DNA of 64,000 nucleotides from Bedellia somnulentella (GCA_963576735.1 OY755177.1:5828001-5892000), one strand, 5' to 3'. Shown: positions 33,604 through 45,129, counted from the stretch's first letter. Translations and numbers: made by a program. The notes: generated from the letters alone by a model not told the origin.

Positions 33604-33700
33604 ACCACGTCCATGGCTGAGTTGATAGATGACTAGCTTCTTGTTTTGTAGGTTGCGATCGATCCCCGCTGAGAGCAACGTTTGTGTGAAGAGCAAATGA
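33604..33700 (+). mobile_element. SINE-3 head fragment
   Basis: ACCACGTCCATGGCTGAGTT, TGACTAGCTTCT and GCGATCGATCCCCGCTGAG match the head of the copies at 42.1 and 45.5 kb. Homology ends after about 100 bases. Confidence 0.65.
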
Positions 33701-33816
33701 AATAGGGGTGATTGAAGGGGTGAAGATTATTCGTAACTTTTTTTAATTCCTCCTTTGTGCTCACGTAATAAAAGAAACCACAAGACAAAATTTAAAATAT
33801 CTTGTTACAGTATTTT

Positions 33817-33876
33817 CAGCTGTGCGTTGATTCTAAGTCAGTCAGTCAGTATTTCCTTTTACATATTATAGATGAC
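33817..33876 (+). mobile_element. 3' piece of a lepidopteran repeat
   Basis: AGCTGTGCGTTGATTC then AGTCAGTCAGTCAG and CCTTTTACATATTATAGAT is the 3' end that normally goes with the repeat starting at 22374 (knowledge of the family, not shown here). Confidence 0.5.
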
Positions 33877-33879
33877 TTA

Positions 33880-34475
33880 TTTGCATTTAATAATTACTCA
33901 ACTTGCATCAATTGTTTAATGGGTTGTACTAACTATAAAAACTCATGAATAGCCTTGTCTGTGCTATAAAAAACCGAGATAAATGATGACCGGAAGTTAA
34001 GTACAAATAGATTAGATGTCTTTTCAGTTTAATATGTTTCTTGATTGGAAACTTTATACAAATTTGGTTAAATAGTAAATGTTCGTTTCTTTTTATCTTA
34101 TAAAAATGCAGGCCTTGAACTACAAAACTAAATGGGGTAGGTAATACAAATCCTTTTTATCATCGGTCGGCTTATTAAAAGATAGCAGAAAATTAAATAA
34201 AAACCCAGGAGACCTAACTTTAAATTAGCAATGATGATTTCTTCAAGAAATTCTAAGTGTTAACTCATGAAACTAAGTCTTAACGTCTAAAACGGATAAT
34301 CTCCATTCATCTACAACAATTCAATACGTCAAAAAGGTTATATTCTAAACTGAAATGATTACCGAGGTGACAGAGCGTGTCTCGAGCTTCATGCATCACA
34401 GGTGACCTTCAACCTTCGTGGTTGACGGATCACGCAGATGCCCCGTAATCAGGCAGACAACTAGATGACTCGGGA
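33880..34475. other. Nothing recognised
   Basis: 34340-34470 is GC-richer (CACAGGTGACCTTCAACC, GGTTGACGGATCACGCAG) but has no second copy here and no splice sites. Confidence 0.4.
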
Positions 34476-34477
34476 GG

Positions 34478-34606
34478 CCTAGCACGAGCGCTGTTTAATC
34501 GTCACGATATCGGTTAGAATGAGATGACAGTATACGATATGTAAGTGGAAAAGAGATGGATGTTTTATACCACACGATATTGAGTTAAAAGATCGCTCGT
34601 ACTAGG
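34478..34606. mobile_element. MITE-2 reference copy
   Basis: Starts CCTAGCACGAGCGCTGTTTA and ends AAAAGATCGCTCGTACTAGG; the ends are inverted over about 13 bases with one or two mismatches. 129 bp, no frame. It lies about 400 bp upstream of the first coding exon. Confidence 0.82.
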
Positions 34607-35014
34607 TATGCTGATCAATGATGACATTGCCGCTGTATCTAAACATGGACTAGTTATGGATGCTAAACAAAAATATTACGTTACACTCAATAGTTTTGAG
34701 ATTATGTCAATATTTGGTGTGGAATGTACTACATTGACTACGATCTATCTAGAATGCGGGATGTTTAAAAATATATTGAAATTCTTTGACTATAATCACT
34801 ATAGAAAATAAAATGTACCGATTTGCGATTTAAATAGTTGTTTAATAAATTGTATACATCTACAAGCAATAGAGGAGTAGAAAACCTCCGTGTAATTACA
34901 AAAAGTCCCATTAAAATCATCCAGTTGTTATTACTTACATCGGAATTCTTAATCCGAGGTATAAACCCTAACCACTACCACAGATACTTACATATTTGTT
35001 TTTGTTTGTTACAG

Positions 35015-35068
35015 CAATGTCGGCCGATGGGTCGACGACGGATATCAATGGTCTTCTCAACGACACAG
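35015..35068 (+). CDS. First coding exon of an unidentified gene
   Basis: A pyrimidine-rich TTTGTTTTTGTTTGTTACAG precedes it and ACAG|GTAATT ends it. ATG is the third base in (35017-35019), so the 5' UTR must begin in an upstream exon. The 52 coding bases give MSADGSTTDINGLLNDT plus one base (phase 1). GC is well above the flanks. The next exon in phase is 48927-48956, where the split codon becomes Glu. No domain or homologue is recognised; the peptide is an acidic, Ser/Thr-rich N-terminus. Confidence 0.6.
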
Positions 35069-35069
35069 G

Positions 35070-36118
35070 TAATTCCTTTTTTTATACCATTAGCACAACA
35101 TAAAGTAACATAGAGTAACATACAAATTATTAATCCCTTTTCCTTGCTTTCTGGATTAAAGCAAGATTTCATAAACCTCATACCGTTCCCGGCCCCTACC
35201 ACAAGACAAACAATATTGCTCTAATTTTTGATATACTTTTATCATGAATCCGAAATAAAAGTTGAAATTTCTTAGTGTTCCTTCTCCTTCCTTAGTGGTC
35301 CTTCTTTAAATGCTTTAGTGACAGATTAGCTCGTATGAGCTATTCATTTTGTTGGTTAAATGTTGTTAATATGGACGGATTTTTTAACAACCATTTTATG
35401 GTTTGTATATATGTGACATGCAAGAGGTGTGTAGTATTGTACATTACTGAAAATTAAAATAAAATAACACAGTTCTGAAGGCACGTTTAAAAATATGTTC
35501 ACCCCCATGAAAATGATAGCCAAAAACTAAACTATGATATCAATTGCTAGTTTTGCGCTCAAAATGTTCTCTAGGAGTTAAAGTTTATGAAAATAGTTGA
35601 ATTTCAGCTTAGATTGACTAGTTTTGAGAGAAAATAGTACCTTTCACTGATGTGGCAGAAACTTGGGATCAGTTTGGTGACAGTGTAAAAACCTGTTTTT
35701 TGGAAATTGTATACAGTAAATATGATTAAATTTATATTATTATAAAAGACATACTTTATTTGAATGAATTGTATGTCATTGGAAAATGTAGAACCTCTTT
35801 AAATCCACTTTATAGAGGTTTGTTCTTCAGTTGGGTGACGTGTGATGACGACAAGTCTAATATTTTTCTTCTGGCATTAAATATAGGGGATTGTATTGCT
35901 TAATTTTTTTTTAAATATTTAGTTGAGAGTATTATCTTTGATATAACATAAAATCCTTTAAGGAAAGAGGAATATTACAACCCAAATAAATATATTTTTA
36001 CCAAAATACTGGTGGGATCCATCACCAAACTGACACGGCTGATAAAATTAAGGTAGGGTTGCATGTTTGTAAAATAAAATGACATTTCTGTAAATCGCAC
36101 AAGATTTTTGATTTAAAG
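35070..36118. other. Start of the long intron, nothing recognised
   Basis: AT-rich with no repeat families until the SINE-1 at 36122. Confidence 0.5.
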
Positions 36119-36121
36119 AAA

Positions 36122-36366
36122 ATACATACATATACTCGCGGCTATGAATCCCTAGAAGGGGTAGCCAGAGCTGAGGAAAGAAAAATACCTCTGACACTTT
36201 TAGAAGTTGACTGGGTGAAAGATTTTTGAAATAAAGGCTGTTGGTGATGAGTCTCTCTGAACCGCGTCGCCCAAAATCCCTTAAAAAGCCCCAATACACC
36301 CATACTCTTACGTACACCCACCGGAAGAAATGGGGTAGTGCTATTCTAAGCCGACACCACACAGCA
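36122..36366 (-). mobile_element. SINE-1 nearly full-length copy (subfamily a)
   Basis: Runs from the CATA-type tail to GCTGTGTGGTGTCGGC. Minor deletions near CCAATACACCCATACTC. Intronic, antisense to the host gene. Confidence 0.9.
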
Positions 36367-36369
36367 ATA

Positions 36370-37445
36370 TATATTTAAAGAAATTACTTACATAAACCAT
36401 ATTTGATTACCAAACATATAAATTAAAAAAATAATAATAATAAAATATAAGAAAATTGTTTATTATTTGATAATTTTATAAACCATACGTAATATTAATC
36501 TAAAAAGAAAAACTAAGAACAAGTATTTTGCATTCATGTAAGCTCATCTTAATGGCGTCCGTTTGGCCACTTGGCTTGTCAGCCTATACTTGAACTTGAC
36601 GTCAGCAAACTGACCATCAACTCTGTTTTTTCTTCCGGTTCCACACAAATATATTTTTTTCACCTAAAAAAATCCCAGAATTGTTATATATTTTATTTCT
36701 TTTTGGAACCAAGCCCACCTCAATCGATTTGAATAATCCGTGAAACAGTATTACGCCACCATTAGGAAGAAATAAGCACACCAAACTGACTTTCAAAAGT
36801 GACTTTCCGGTACTCGTACTTCAGCATAAAATACATCCAGTTCTTTGCAGACGTTGACTGCACTAGCACAAACGAAATGGCTACAAGATTATATTATGTC
36901 AGTCTTGCTGTTTATAATGCACAGATTTGTTTTAATCAAAGATGTCATCAGAGCGAAAATATATGTTTATTTTTATACTGATTCTCATTATAATTATTTG
37001 ATATTTATTGTAGTGTTAGTTAAAAATACTTGTGCAATAAAAATGTAGCTACACATAACTTCCCAAAATCATCAAACTTTTGGGACAACGCAAAAACAGG
37101 GGGTGTACATTTTTTTGAAACGTTCATGAAACAAAAAAACATGAGTTGCTAAACATATATAATTAACTAAGTAAGAGTGTGATCACTGAAATTCTTCCTA
37201 TTCATTTTTAAAGTTATCTTAAAGTTTTAAAGTTACTCGCAGTTGTGAATTTGGTTATTATTTATTAACACTGATTTTTTTTTCAAACTGATTGAATATT
37301 GCAAAAACTATCATTGATATTGATATCTCAATCAGGAGACATGCAATCCTGAGGGCCTATCTATACCGAATGAATAAATCAAACATGCCCACATTACTGA
37401 GTTATACTTGTCGGTATACTTAGAATTTTATTGCGGCTATGTATT
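36370..37445. other. Intronic, nothing recognised
   Basis: A slightly GC-richer part at 36540-36650 has no splice sites in a supported frame. Confidence 0.45.
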
Positions 37446-37451
37446 TGTTAA

Positions 37452-38817
37452 GGTGCCGTTAGAGCAGCGAACAGAGTTTTTGAAACATTATAATGCGTAT
37501 GTTTATAACAATATGGTTTTGAAAAAAATACATCAAAATCTTGAGGCTTTTCTGCTGTGAAATTGGCGATTCGAAACGTGATTAATAAATTTTCGCTCGA
37601 TAGAAAAAAATCGTGAATATACCTCTAATTACACTCTTTAAAATGATTTTATATTTTATTTATTTTACCTACTTACATATAACTTGCATCATAATTTGAG
37701 CATTTGTATTTCTAATAATAATTGGCGATTAGTTTTCTTTTTTAATAAATTCAATAAAACAAATATTTTAAAAACATCGATATTCGCAGTCCTACTCGTG
37801 CCCGAGCGCCGCCCGCCGCCCGCTCAGTGCTCGGCGAGCTGCTTTAGGGGATGGACCTATGTCGCGCGCGCCTTGTGTTACAGATCTTACAATTTACGCG
37901 CGTGCGGCGCCGTTAGTGTGCGAGTGACCTATCTGTATACGATGCGCGTCAATGTAGGCGTGAGAGTGACCGTGCGTACGGTTAGCATTAGCAAGTATAA
38001 AAGAATTCATTCAATTCATAGATTGCACTCATTTTTATATTTTATTGTTTAATTTATTAGGAATGAGAAAAAGAACAAAACCGTTAAAGTAACTTCTAAT
38101 TTCAATTAATAATATTAAATAGTTACAGGTGTAAACTGAAAATTATATAAATACATACATACTCACGGCTATTATAAATCCCTTAACGGGATAGCCAGAG
38201 CTTTGGAATGAGAAATTCCTCAGCCACTTTTGGAAGTTGATTTGGGAAAAGATGGTAATAATATATGATTTCGGTGACGGTTCTCCAACCACATCGACCA
38301 AAAATCACTTAAAAAGCCCCTATACCCTTAGTCGCCTCTTACGATCACGGGTAGAAATGGGGTAGTGTTATTCTAAGCCGACACGACACGGCAAAAGTTA
38401 TGAAATTATCACTGTAATAATTTTGTATAAACTGACAGGGGTAGACAAATCTATCGTATCATTACATTTTATATTGTAAACGGCCATGGTAGAAACTATT
38501 TTTGAAATTGATAACCTAGGGTAAGCGATACAGTTTTCGTCACCCTGACTGTTATAACCACTCGTAGATATTTTAGAAAGAAAATGTAAATAATCATAAA
38601 CAAATGTCCGAACCCATACCATAGAAAATATTTGCGAGTGGCTAAAACTGTCGAGTTGACAATAACTGTATTGCTTACCCTACTGAATGTTTTTAAAACG
38701 CGCGCTCGCGGCGTCGCTTCGGGGCGACGGCCGCTCGATCGGCGCGCAGGCGCTTCCCCGCGCCCGCGCGGGGGCCGCACCCCCTCAGATGATATTTTTC
38801 GCTGAACCAACGGCGCC
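37452..38817 (+). mobile_element. TTAA-1 copy 1 (non-autonomous, TTAA-flanked)
   Basis: TTAA flanks both ends (37448-37451 and 38818-38821). Terminal inverted repeats are GGTGCCGTTAGAGCAGCGAA and, at the right end inverted, GGCGCCGTTGGTTCAGCGAA. Two GC-rich blocks (about 37795-37930 and 38695-38790) contrast with an AT-rich interior. TTAA use suggests piggyBac or Sola-like enzymes, but no transposase is encoded; the 122-codon frame at 37684 has no motif. A SINE-1 sits inside. Confidence 0.85.
38151..38393 (-). mobile_element. SINE-1 (subfamily c) inside TTAA-1 copy 1
   Basis: A nearly complete copy. The same insertion, with the same mutated words (CCTTAACGGGATAGCC, GGTGACGGTTCTCC), is present in TTAA-1 copy 2, so it was there before the element spread. 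Confidence 0.9.
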
Positions 38818-38821
38818 TTAA

Positions 38822-38930
38822 GCGACGATAGGCCGGCCCCCCTATCACGTGCTTGTAATGTCTAAATAAGATGTGGAAATGTAAAACATTATCTTATTAC
38901 CTCTGCCACGGTATGGATGAGTTAACTTTG
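38822..38930 (+). mobile_element. SINE-2 scrap beside TTAA-1
   Basis: GCGACGATAGGCC and CCTATCACGTG at 38822-38852, then CTCTGCCACGG near 38900, are decayed SINE-2 words. They are not contiguous enough for exact ends. Confidence 0.45.
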
Positions 38931-39044
38931 AGAAAGCAGTGCCATCTTCTGTCAAAGAATATAATAATGATAATGTTGAAAAATAAGTGTCAGAGTAGTA
39001 CTGTCAACATTCACTAGATGTCACAGTAAACGAGCGATAACTAG

Positions 39045-39160
39045 CGCCACCTATACAATATTTCTTAAACTCATTATTAACACGGATAAGTAATACTGAT
39101 TATAGTTTTCAATATTTTAACTAGGTGGCGTAAGAATCACAATTCTATTACCGCCACCTA
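39045..39160. promoter_or_regulatory. Three TAGGTGGCG words in 116 bp
   Basis: TAGGTGGCG occurs on the minus strand at 39045-39053, on the plus strand at 39122-39130 and on the minus strand at 39152-39160. The first extends to TAGGTGGCGCTAG, close to the insect CTCF core (AGGTGGCGC). The first and second may instead be ends of a small foldback. Function is inferred only from the motif. Confidence 0.3.
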
Positions 39161-39199
39161 TAATACATACTATAAACTACAACAACATTGTAGTTAACT

Positions 39200-40300
39200 C
39201 ATATTAAGCTTAGTTTATATTTCCTGCAACAGATGGCTTACCGTGTTCGAATTGCAGCATGATAAAATACTCGAAAATTAAAGATGCTTTAATATATAAT
39301 TAATTGTGAATCAGATTATTTAGATCAGAATAGCATCGTTATTATTTTCTTACATTCATTACGCACATCGTTTCGTTATCGTCACAATGCAATATTTCAG
39401 CTATCCATTTAATTTGTGTGATATCTTTTATGGGATAATTTTTTGTGACACTTTTGAATTAAGTGAGAAAAAAAGATCGTGTCACTTGTCACGTGCACTT
39501 TATTGTTATATTACAATAGATACACGTACACGATCGTTTTCTATTTATTTATATATTTATTTATTTATTAAGGAGAAAAAACAGAAATAGCAAAAATAAT
39601 ATAAAATAACAACATATAGAACATAAGTAAATAAATTTTGGTATCTCCTTAACTTTTCTCATTGATAGGTAACAAAAACAGTCAATACATAAAAGTTATC
39701 TTTACAGAAATACAACAAGAAACAAAACAGAAATAAAATATGAAAAAGGATAACAACCATAACGAGCATAAATAGACAAAAGTAAATACACAACATTCTT
39801 CAGATAAATTTAAATAATAATTTTAATATTAAATTAATAATATACACACACATTAAAGACTTTTTAAAATAAGTACGAAAATTTAAACAACATTTATAGA
39901 ACATTCTAAGAGGTAAAAGTAAAAGTGGAGCATACAAACATTGCCATTTTGCCATTCTAAACATATAATATTAGAGAAAGAACGAAAGAATACGTACGGT
40001 TGACAACACATCGAGTTATACAGGGGACAGCGAAAATAAACTTTATGGCTTGGACTTAGCTTGTTGTTAATATACAGCTTGATTTGTTGTCCTCTGTACA
40101 AGTGAAAGCCACATACGCACCTATTTGACTGATGGATATGTAAAATACTCTTCAAAGTCAGTTAGCGGTTATTGAAGCAAGCTTTTGTTGGACTCATATC
40201 ACCAACTTGTAATATGACTTTTACTTTTACTACTATCCAAATATTGGGTACATTTTGTTCGTTTGTTTTACTTCTGATTTGACTAATTAGATACCTAACT
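39200..40300. other. Intronic, nothing recognised
   Basis: 39540-39870 is a run of A- and T-rich words; 39883-40155 holds a 90-codon minus frame with no motif. Confidence 0.45.
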
Positions 40301-40307
40301 ATACTTA

Positions 40308-40443
40308 CGACCGTTTTCTGAATTGAGTATTCCAGCTGAGAACAACTTAAGTATCGTTCTGTCGCATTAAAATCTTAACAACTGAAAGACAAAACGATAC
40401 TTAAGTCGTTCTCAGCTTGAATACTCAATTCAGAAATCGGGCG
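40308..40443. mobile_element. MITE-1 copy with TTA target duplication
   Basis: 136 bp, TTA at 40305-40307 and 40444-40446. It lacks TGAG in the centre relative to other copies. Ends CGACCG…CGGGCG. Confidence 0.92.
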
Positions 40444-40460
40444 TTAATATAGTTAATAGT

Positions 40461-40704
40461 ACACACACACATATTCACGGCTATAAATCCCTAGAAGGGG
40501 TAGCCAGAGCTAAGGAATTAGAAATTCCCCAACTACTTTTGGAAGATGCGTGGGGAAAAGATGGTAAAATAAAGGTTGTTGGTGATGGGTCTCCAGCCGC
40601 ATCGCCCAAAAATCCCTTAAAAAGCCCCAATACCGTTAGTCGCCTCTTACGTACACCCACCGGTAGAAATGGGGTAGTGCTATTCTAAGCCGACACTACA
40701 CAGC
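40461..40704 (-). mobile_element. SINE-1 full-length copy with 12-bp duplication
   Basis: ATAGTTAATAGT (40449-40460) and ATAGTTAGTAGT (40705-40716) flank it with one mismatch. The insertion lies 17 bases from the end of MITE-1. Loop CCCTTCTAGGG; the tail is mixed AC/ATAC. Confidence 0.92.
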
Positions 40705-40719
40705 ATAGTTAGTAGTATG

Positions 40720-41420
40720 CTTAGTTAATACGGCGCGCGGCAGTTGCTTAAATTAGAACATAATCGAAAGTCTTTGCGCATTTTTTATCGAACCTGGACT
40801 TGTAATAGACAAAAATAAAGACATTAAAGAAATTTCAATTCTCAAGTTAACTCTGAAAACGCTGTGGTTACCTATTTAAGACTTAAGTCATTCCGAATTT
40901 ATTACTCATTTTCTCAGAACATCGTCATGATTAGTACGAGTATAACATATTCTGTGATATAAATTATGTACTTTCTGAATCACACCGTTGTTAATTTATT
41001 ATCACCATCCTTAATCATAACTCAATGGACGTTATGCAGTTTTATTGCATTCAAATACATGAAAACAGCATTCATCACTAACTACGTACAAAGTCATTGC
41101 ATGACATCAAATGGTTTTTAACATAGTCGGAAAACCCGACCTTAATCTTATCTTAATATTTGAAATACGCAAAAAAAAATATTTGCTGTTAAATACGTAC
41201 ATCACGCTAACTGTTTGATTATCCTAGTTCAAATTCACGATGATGTTTAAAATTTATAACAAATAATACCTATATCTATGCTTCTTACGCAGTTTGAAAT
41301 GAAAGATCAAGAGAAAAATGATCAAACAAATTATTCTTTCAGAATACATTAATTGTGAAAGTGCCTGAGATATTATGTCTGATCTTATCGTGTTTCACAC
41401 ATTAATTATGGTTTTCCAAC
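40720..41420. other. Intronic, nothing recognised
   Basis: No family or exon was identified. Confidence 0.5.
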
Positions 41421-41426
41421 CACACA

Positions 41427-41602
41427 CATACAAACAAATACTCACGCCGTTAGTTCCCATTGGGGTAGGCAGAGACTATCGATCGCCACTTTGTACGATC
41501 CTGGCAAAGCTCTCTAGCTTCGTTCACATCCATCAACCTTTTCATACATGCTCTTTTATTCTTCATACTGCGAACACCTGCCTTTTTAAGCACAGTCTTT
41601 AT
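41427..41602 (-). mobile_element. RTE-like LINE 3' end
   Basis: A well-preserved 175-bp fragment. On the minus strand it reads TGTATGAAAAGGTTGATGG, CAGGATCGTACAAAGTGGCG and TACCCCAATGGGAACTAACG, then GCGTGAGTA. The tail has drifted to TTTGTATGTG. Confidence 0.88.
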
Positions 41603-41604
41603 CA

Positions 41605-42125
41605 TCTCAAATAAACGTAATTTTCAAAGACAATATTAAACTCACTTAAAGTTATAGCTGAGTCATAGTCTATGTGCATAGTTTATGTAATTGTTACGAA
41701 TACTTCCTTGAAAACATAGTTACTTGTAATTGTTTCTTCCAACAAGCTCGTAAACCAACATTTGATTGCTTTTAGACCTAGTAACGTAGAATTTACCTTG
41801 CTATGTTTACTAATACCTTAAGATAAAATGGTCGCAATAGGCTACACCAATTCTTATCATCTTCTTACCATAAAAAAAGCGTTGACAAAATACAATCTTT
41901 AGACTTATTAATTACCATATTTTCATTGTGATGCTAAAACGTTGACTACAGTCTTAATCATGGAATCAATTCAATACGCTATTCAATCTCTGATTTACCT
42001 TAAATGACATTATATTTGAATGTAGCGCTGTGAGTTCTGTTTTATAATATGCACAAGAATGCCGCGTAAAATAAGATACTGACAGAATGTCCATACAAAT
42101 TCCATACCTATGTCAGTATTCAGTT
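41605..42125. other. Intronic, nothing recognised
   Basis: No family or exon was identified. Confidence 0.5.
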
Positions 42126-42130
42126 CATGA

Positions 42131-42385
42131 CGACGTCCGTGGCGGAGTGGTTAGGTGACTAGCTTCTGGGTCTCGATGTCGCAGGTTCGAATCCCGCCGA
42201 GGCCAACATTTATGTGCTGAATATAAACGGTGTTTCTTAGTCTTGGATTTTATTTTTATGTGTATTATATAATATTAAGTATATCGTTGAGTTAGCATAC
42301 CATACCACAAGTCATTAAGTTGTACATACTCTGGGGCTAATTTGATCTATATCGTTGGTCTGTATATATTTAAATCATAGACTTG
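42131..42385 (+). mobile_element. SINE-3 copy with tRNA-like head
   Basis: The head has box A GTGGCGGAGTGGTTAGG (tRNA-Ser/Leu-like) and box B GCAGGTTCGAATCCCGC. The body includes AGTCTTGGATTTTATTTTTA and TCGTTGAGTTAGCATACC and is shared with 45.46 kb. The 3' end is not precisely defined. Confidence 0.75.
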
Positions 42386-42594
42386 GCAGACACAAATATT
42401 AGAGTTCTTAGAAAAATGCGCAATTGAAAAGCAATAGTAGACTCTCGTTGCATTGATGTCAAAGGAAGTTTGTTACGTGTATACACTTCCTGGCTAGTTT
42501 TGTATTGTATCTCCACTCACGTAATTCGGAATATTAATTTGCAATTGACGCCAAGTGCTACAACTGAATGAAATTGTTTATAGATTTGTAAGAA

Positions 42595-42803
42595 TGTGGA
42601 TGGTAATGTTAGTAGGGGACGACCTCGGAGGACACATTTGGACCAAATAGTGAGTCTACTCAAAAAGTAGTATGAAGAATAAAAGAGCATGTATGAGACG
42701 ATTGATGGATGTAAACGAAGCTAGAGATGTTTGTCATGATCGTACAAAGTGGCGATCCTTAGTCTCTGCCTACCCTAATGGGAACTAATGGCGTGAGTAC
42801 ATG
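42595..42803 (+). mobile_element. RTE-like LINE 3' end
   Basis: Begins in the coding segment for NVSRGRPRRTHLDQI (GTTAGTAGGGGACGACCTCG) and runs to CCCTAATGGGAACTAATGG and CGTGAGTA. The second longest LINE piece. The reading frame is broken between the two coding blocks. Confidence 0.88.
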
Positions 42804-43021
42804 TCACGTTATTTTATTTGTAAGAATATACAGATATTATCTGCACAATGTTTATAGCAACTTCTGACATCTCAAATTTCAAACGGATGTTTTTATATCT
42901 GAATTGCAATATTGATATCTTGACCAGTCAAGTGAATCAAGACATGGGATGATCTAAAACTGTATGTGTAGGTAAGGTTATATGTTTTAAAGATAATTTA
43001 CAATGATTTTGTTCAGTGTAT

Positions 43022-43229
43022 GTGGTAATAGGCGACTGGGTTTTTGGGACTGTATAAGTGATTGTTGGTTAAACTGACTGGATCACCATCACTACCAGAG
43101 CCATCACCGACAACCTTTAATTTACCATCTTTTCCCCACTTCACTCCAAAAGTGGCTGAGGAATTTCTAATTCCTTGTCTCTGGCAACCCCGTCTAGAGG
43201 TTTATAGCCGTAAGTGTATGTATGTGTGT
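43022..43229 (+). mobile_element. SINE-1 copy, decayed
   Basis: The 5' part is rearranged (ACCATCACTACCAGAGCCAT). From ACAACCTTTAATTTACC to the end it is subfamily a, with GCCGTAAGTGTATGTATGTG. Confidence 0.8.
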
Positions 43230-43432
43230 AGTAATCAAACATACATTTATCACCCAAGATATTTTGAGTATTCTTGCTGGCGGTTTTGTTGAACAATAAC
43301 AGCGATCATTAGTGAATAAATGCATGAATAATTACAAGTGCTTGTTGATGACGATCGTCTGCGGCATTGAAACTATTGATTTACATTGTTACGTCAATGG
43401 TGGGGTTATCATATCCAAATGTTTTAAAAATG

Positions 43433-43592
43433 GCTGTGTAGTGTCGGATTAGAATAGCATTACCCCCTTTTTGCCCGTAGGTAAGAGGCGACTAAGGGAA
43501 CTGGGGCTTTTTAATGGATTTTTGGGCAAGGTGGTTCGACTTTTATTTTACCATCTTTTCCCCATTTAACTTCTTGAATTGTATGTATGTAT
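43433..43592 (+). mobile_element. SINE-1 copy with 3' deletion
   Basis: The 5' end GGCTGTGTAGTGTCGG is intact. After CCCCATTTAACTTC the body jumps to GTATGTATGTATG, so the hairpin region is deleted. Confidence 0.82.
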
Positions 43593-43599
43593 GATCGAG

Positions 43600-44178
43600 T
43601 TGCAACTTTCTTTTTGCTAATTAGGATACATTAGATATGTATCTGTTTCACTAAGATGAATTAAGAGCAGGTATTTACTATCCGGCCATTTTTTTTAAAT
43701 AGCCACCATTTTAGTATTTTGCTCTCGTAACAAACTAATAGTTTGGGAAAGTTTACTATTGCAGTTTTAATCATAACAAAATAACTCTTGTTATTCTTGG
43801 ATGTGATAGACCAAATCAGAAACAAATAAACAATCTTGAGTGCTCAGTGGGAAGTCCACTGCTTCTTCGGAAATTAATGAAAATAAACATTTCATAGTAA
43901 TATTTTACTATATATTTATGATTAATAAAAATTTGCTTCATCTAAGATTATACATATAGTTGAAATTAAATAATAGTCGGAGAGTTAGAGACCTGCATAA
44001 AAAAATAAAACTCATTTATTTCGGACAATGCCAATCCATAATTTTGTAGGTACGTGTACGTCCATAATCTTAGGGTGCTATTGTTAGTAGAGAATGTATA
44101 CAAAAGTAAAAATAAATTAAAATTATATGCAAATAACAAAAATAAATAAAGACTAATTTAGAAGACAACCACATCATG
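43600..44178. other. Intronic, nothing recognised
   Basis: No family or exon was identified. Confidence 0.5.
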
Positions 44179-44180
44179 CA

Positions 44181-44414
44181 TCACCAAGCAATTTTTGTAA
44201 CATGCATTTTTATCCAGTGATGAATAATGTGACTATCGAACCTATCAGCAATCGCGCTCAGAATGGGGTCGGCAGAGTTACGGACTCGATGGAGTATCGA
44301 GGCGGTTCTTTTACGTAAGATAGTGTGAAAGCCATCAACCGCTGCTTTCGCATACATGGCCGAGGCACTGCATCGCCATGGCAAGCCCATCACCGCCCTG
44401 AACGCGTTGTTGTA
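44181..44414 (-). pseudogene. LINE polyprotein C-terminal fragment
   Basis: The minus frame reads YNNAFRAVMGLPWRCSASAM, YAKAAVDGFHTILRKR, RVRNSADPILSAIADRFDS and HWIKMHV. The (NN-FR-L-GLP-CSAS-MF) and (RKR-A-L-R-R-S-N-IL) spacing is that of the end of a common lepidopteran non-LTR ORF2, a different lineage from the RTE-like pieces. The RT core is absent. Confidence 0.65.
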
Positions 44415-44443
44415 TTAGTAGTGTAGTATTTTGCATAGTTAGC

Positions 44444-44606
44444 ACTAGGGCCCTTTTAACTAGTTATATCGCGATATATAGTATCTATATATCGCGTGGT
44501 ATAAAACAGCCATCTCTTACGCACTTACTTAGTATCACATACTGCCATCTCATTCTAACCGACAAAGTGACGATAAAGTAAAACTCGTGCTACGCCGCCA
44601 GTTATG
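44444..44606 (-). mobile_element. MITE-2 copy, expanded
   Basis: CACTAGGGCCCTTTTAACTA at the left and ACTCGTGCTACG at the right are decayed ends. The centre ATACTGCCATCTCATTCTAA matches other copies. An extra ATATATAGTATCTATATATC palindrome makes it longer. Confidence 0.75.
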
Positions 44607-45052
44607 TGAATGTATGTTAAATTATAATAATAATATTAATAGTCCACGAGCAATTTTTTTTCTTTTGATTCTATATTTGTACAAATTTTCCGATAATAGA
44701 GAGAAAACAAATATCCCTCTATTAAGTAAATAGTGGAATGATTCGACCTCTTAACACGAACACCGTAGCATCCTATAATTAACCCATAGCTATTGATAAA
44801 ACAAGGTTAATACCCCTGATGCAACACACTTTCAACATTACTAGATTAGATGTTTTCAAAGGAAAATAACTGTTTTGCTGAATGAAACACGGTTCAAGTA
44901 TTAGGTCATAATACCATTGAGATACACTGATAAACAGTTACCCCCAACGTGTTCATTATCTTACTGATGCTCACCTATTTGTTTAGTTTAGGTTTAAATT
45001 ATACGGATCATAACATTATTCAATTTGATTTAATGTTTATTTTACATTTATT

Positions 45053-45128
45053 TTCCCACTCAACTGCTAAAAGCGGCTGAGAAATTTTCTTATTCTATCG
45101 CTCTGGCTACCCCTTCTAAGGATTTGAC
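45053..45128 (+). mobile_element. SINE-1 3' fragment, tail-to-tail partner
   Basis: TTTTCCCACTCAACTGCTAA to CCCCTTCTAAGGATTTGACA. It meets the opposite copy at about 45130 with no intact tail between. Confidence 0.75.
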
Positions 45129-45129
45129 A

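Noticed and set aside
37684..38052. 122-codon frame in TTAA-1 as a transposase remnant.
   Set aside because: No DDE/DDD motif or zinc finger; an Arg/Val-rich composition follows from the GC-rich repeat. The other copy has an in-frame 18-bp loss, which alone proves nothing.
38496..38810. 104-codon minus frame, Arg/Gly-rich.
   Set aside because: Lies in the GC-rich terminal block of TTAA-1; composition explains it.
42131..42205. A tRNA-Ser or tRNA-Leu gene.
   Set aside because: Boxes A and B fit, but the body continues as a repeat shared with 45.46 kb, so it is a SINE head.
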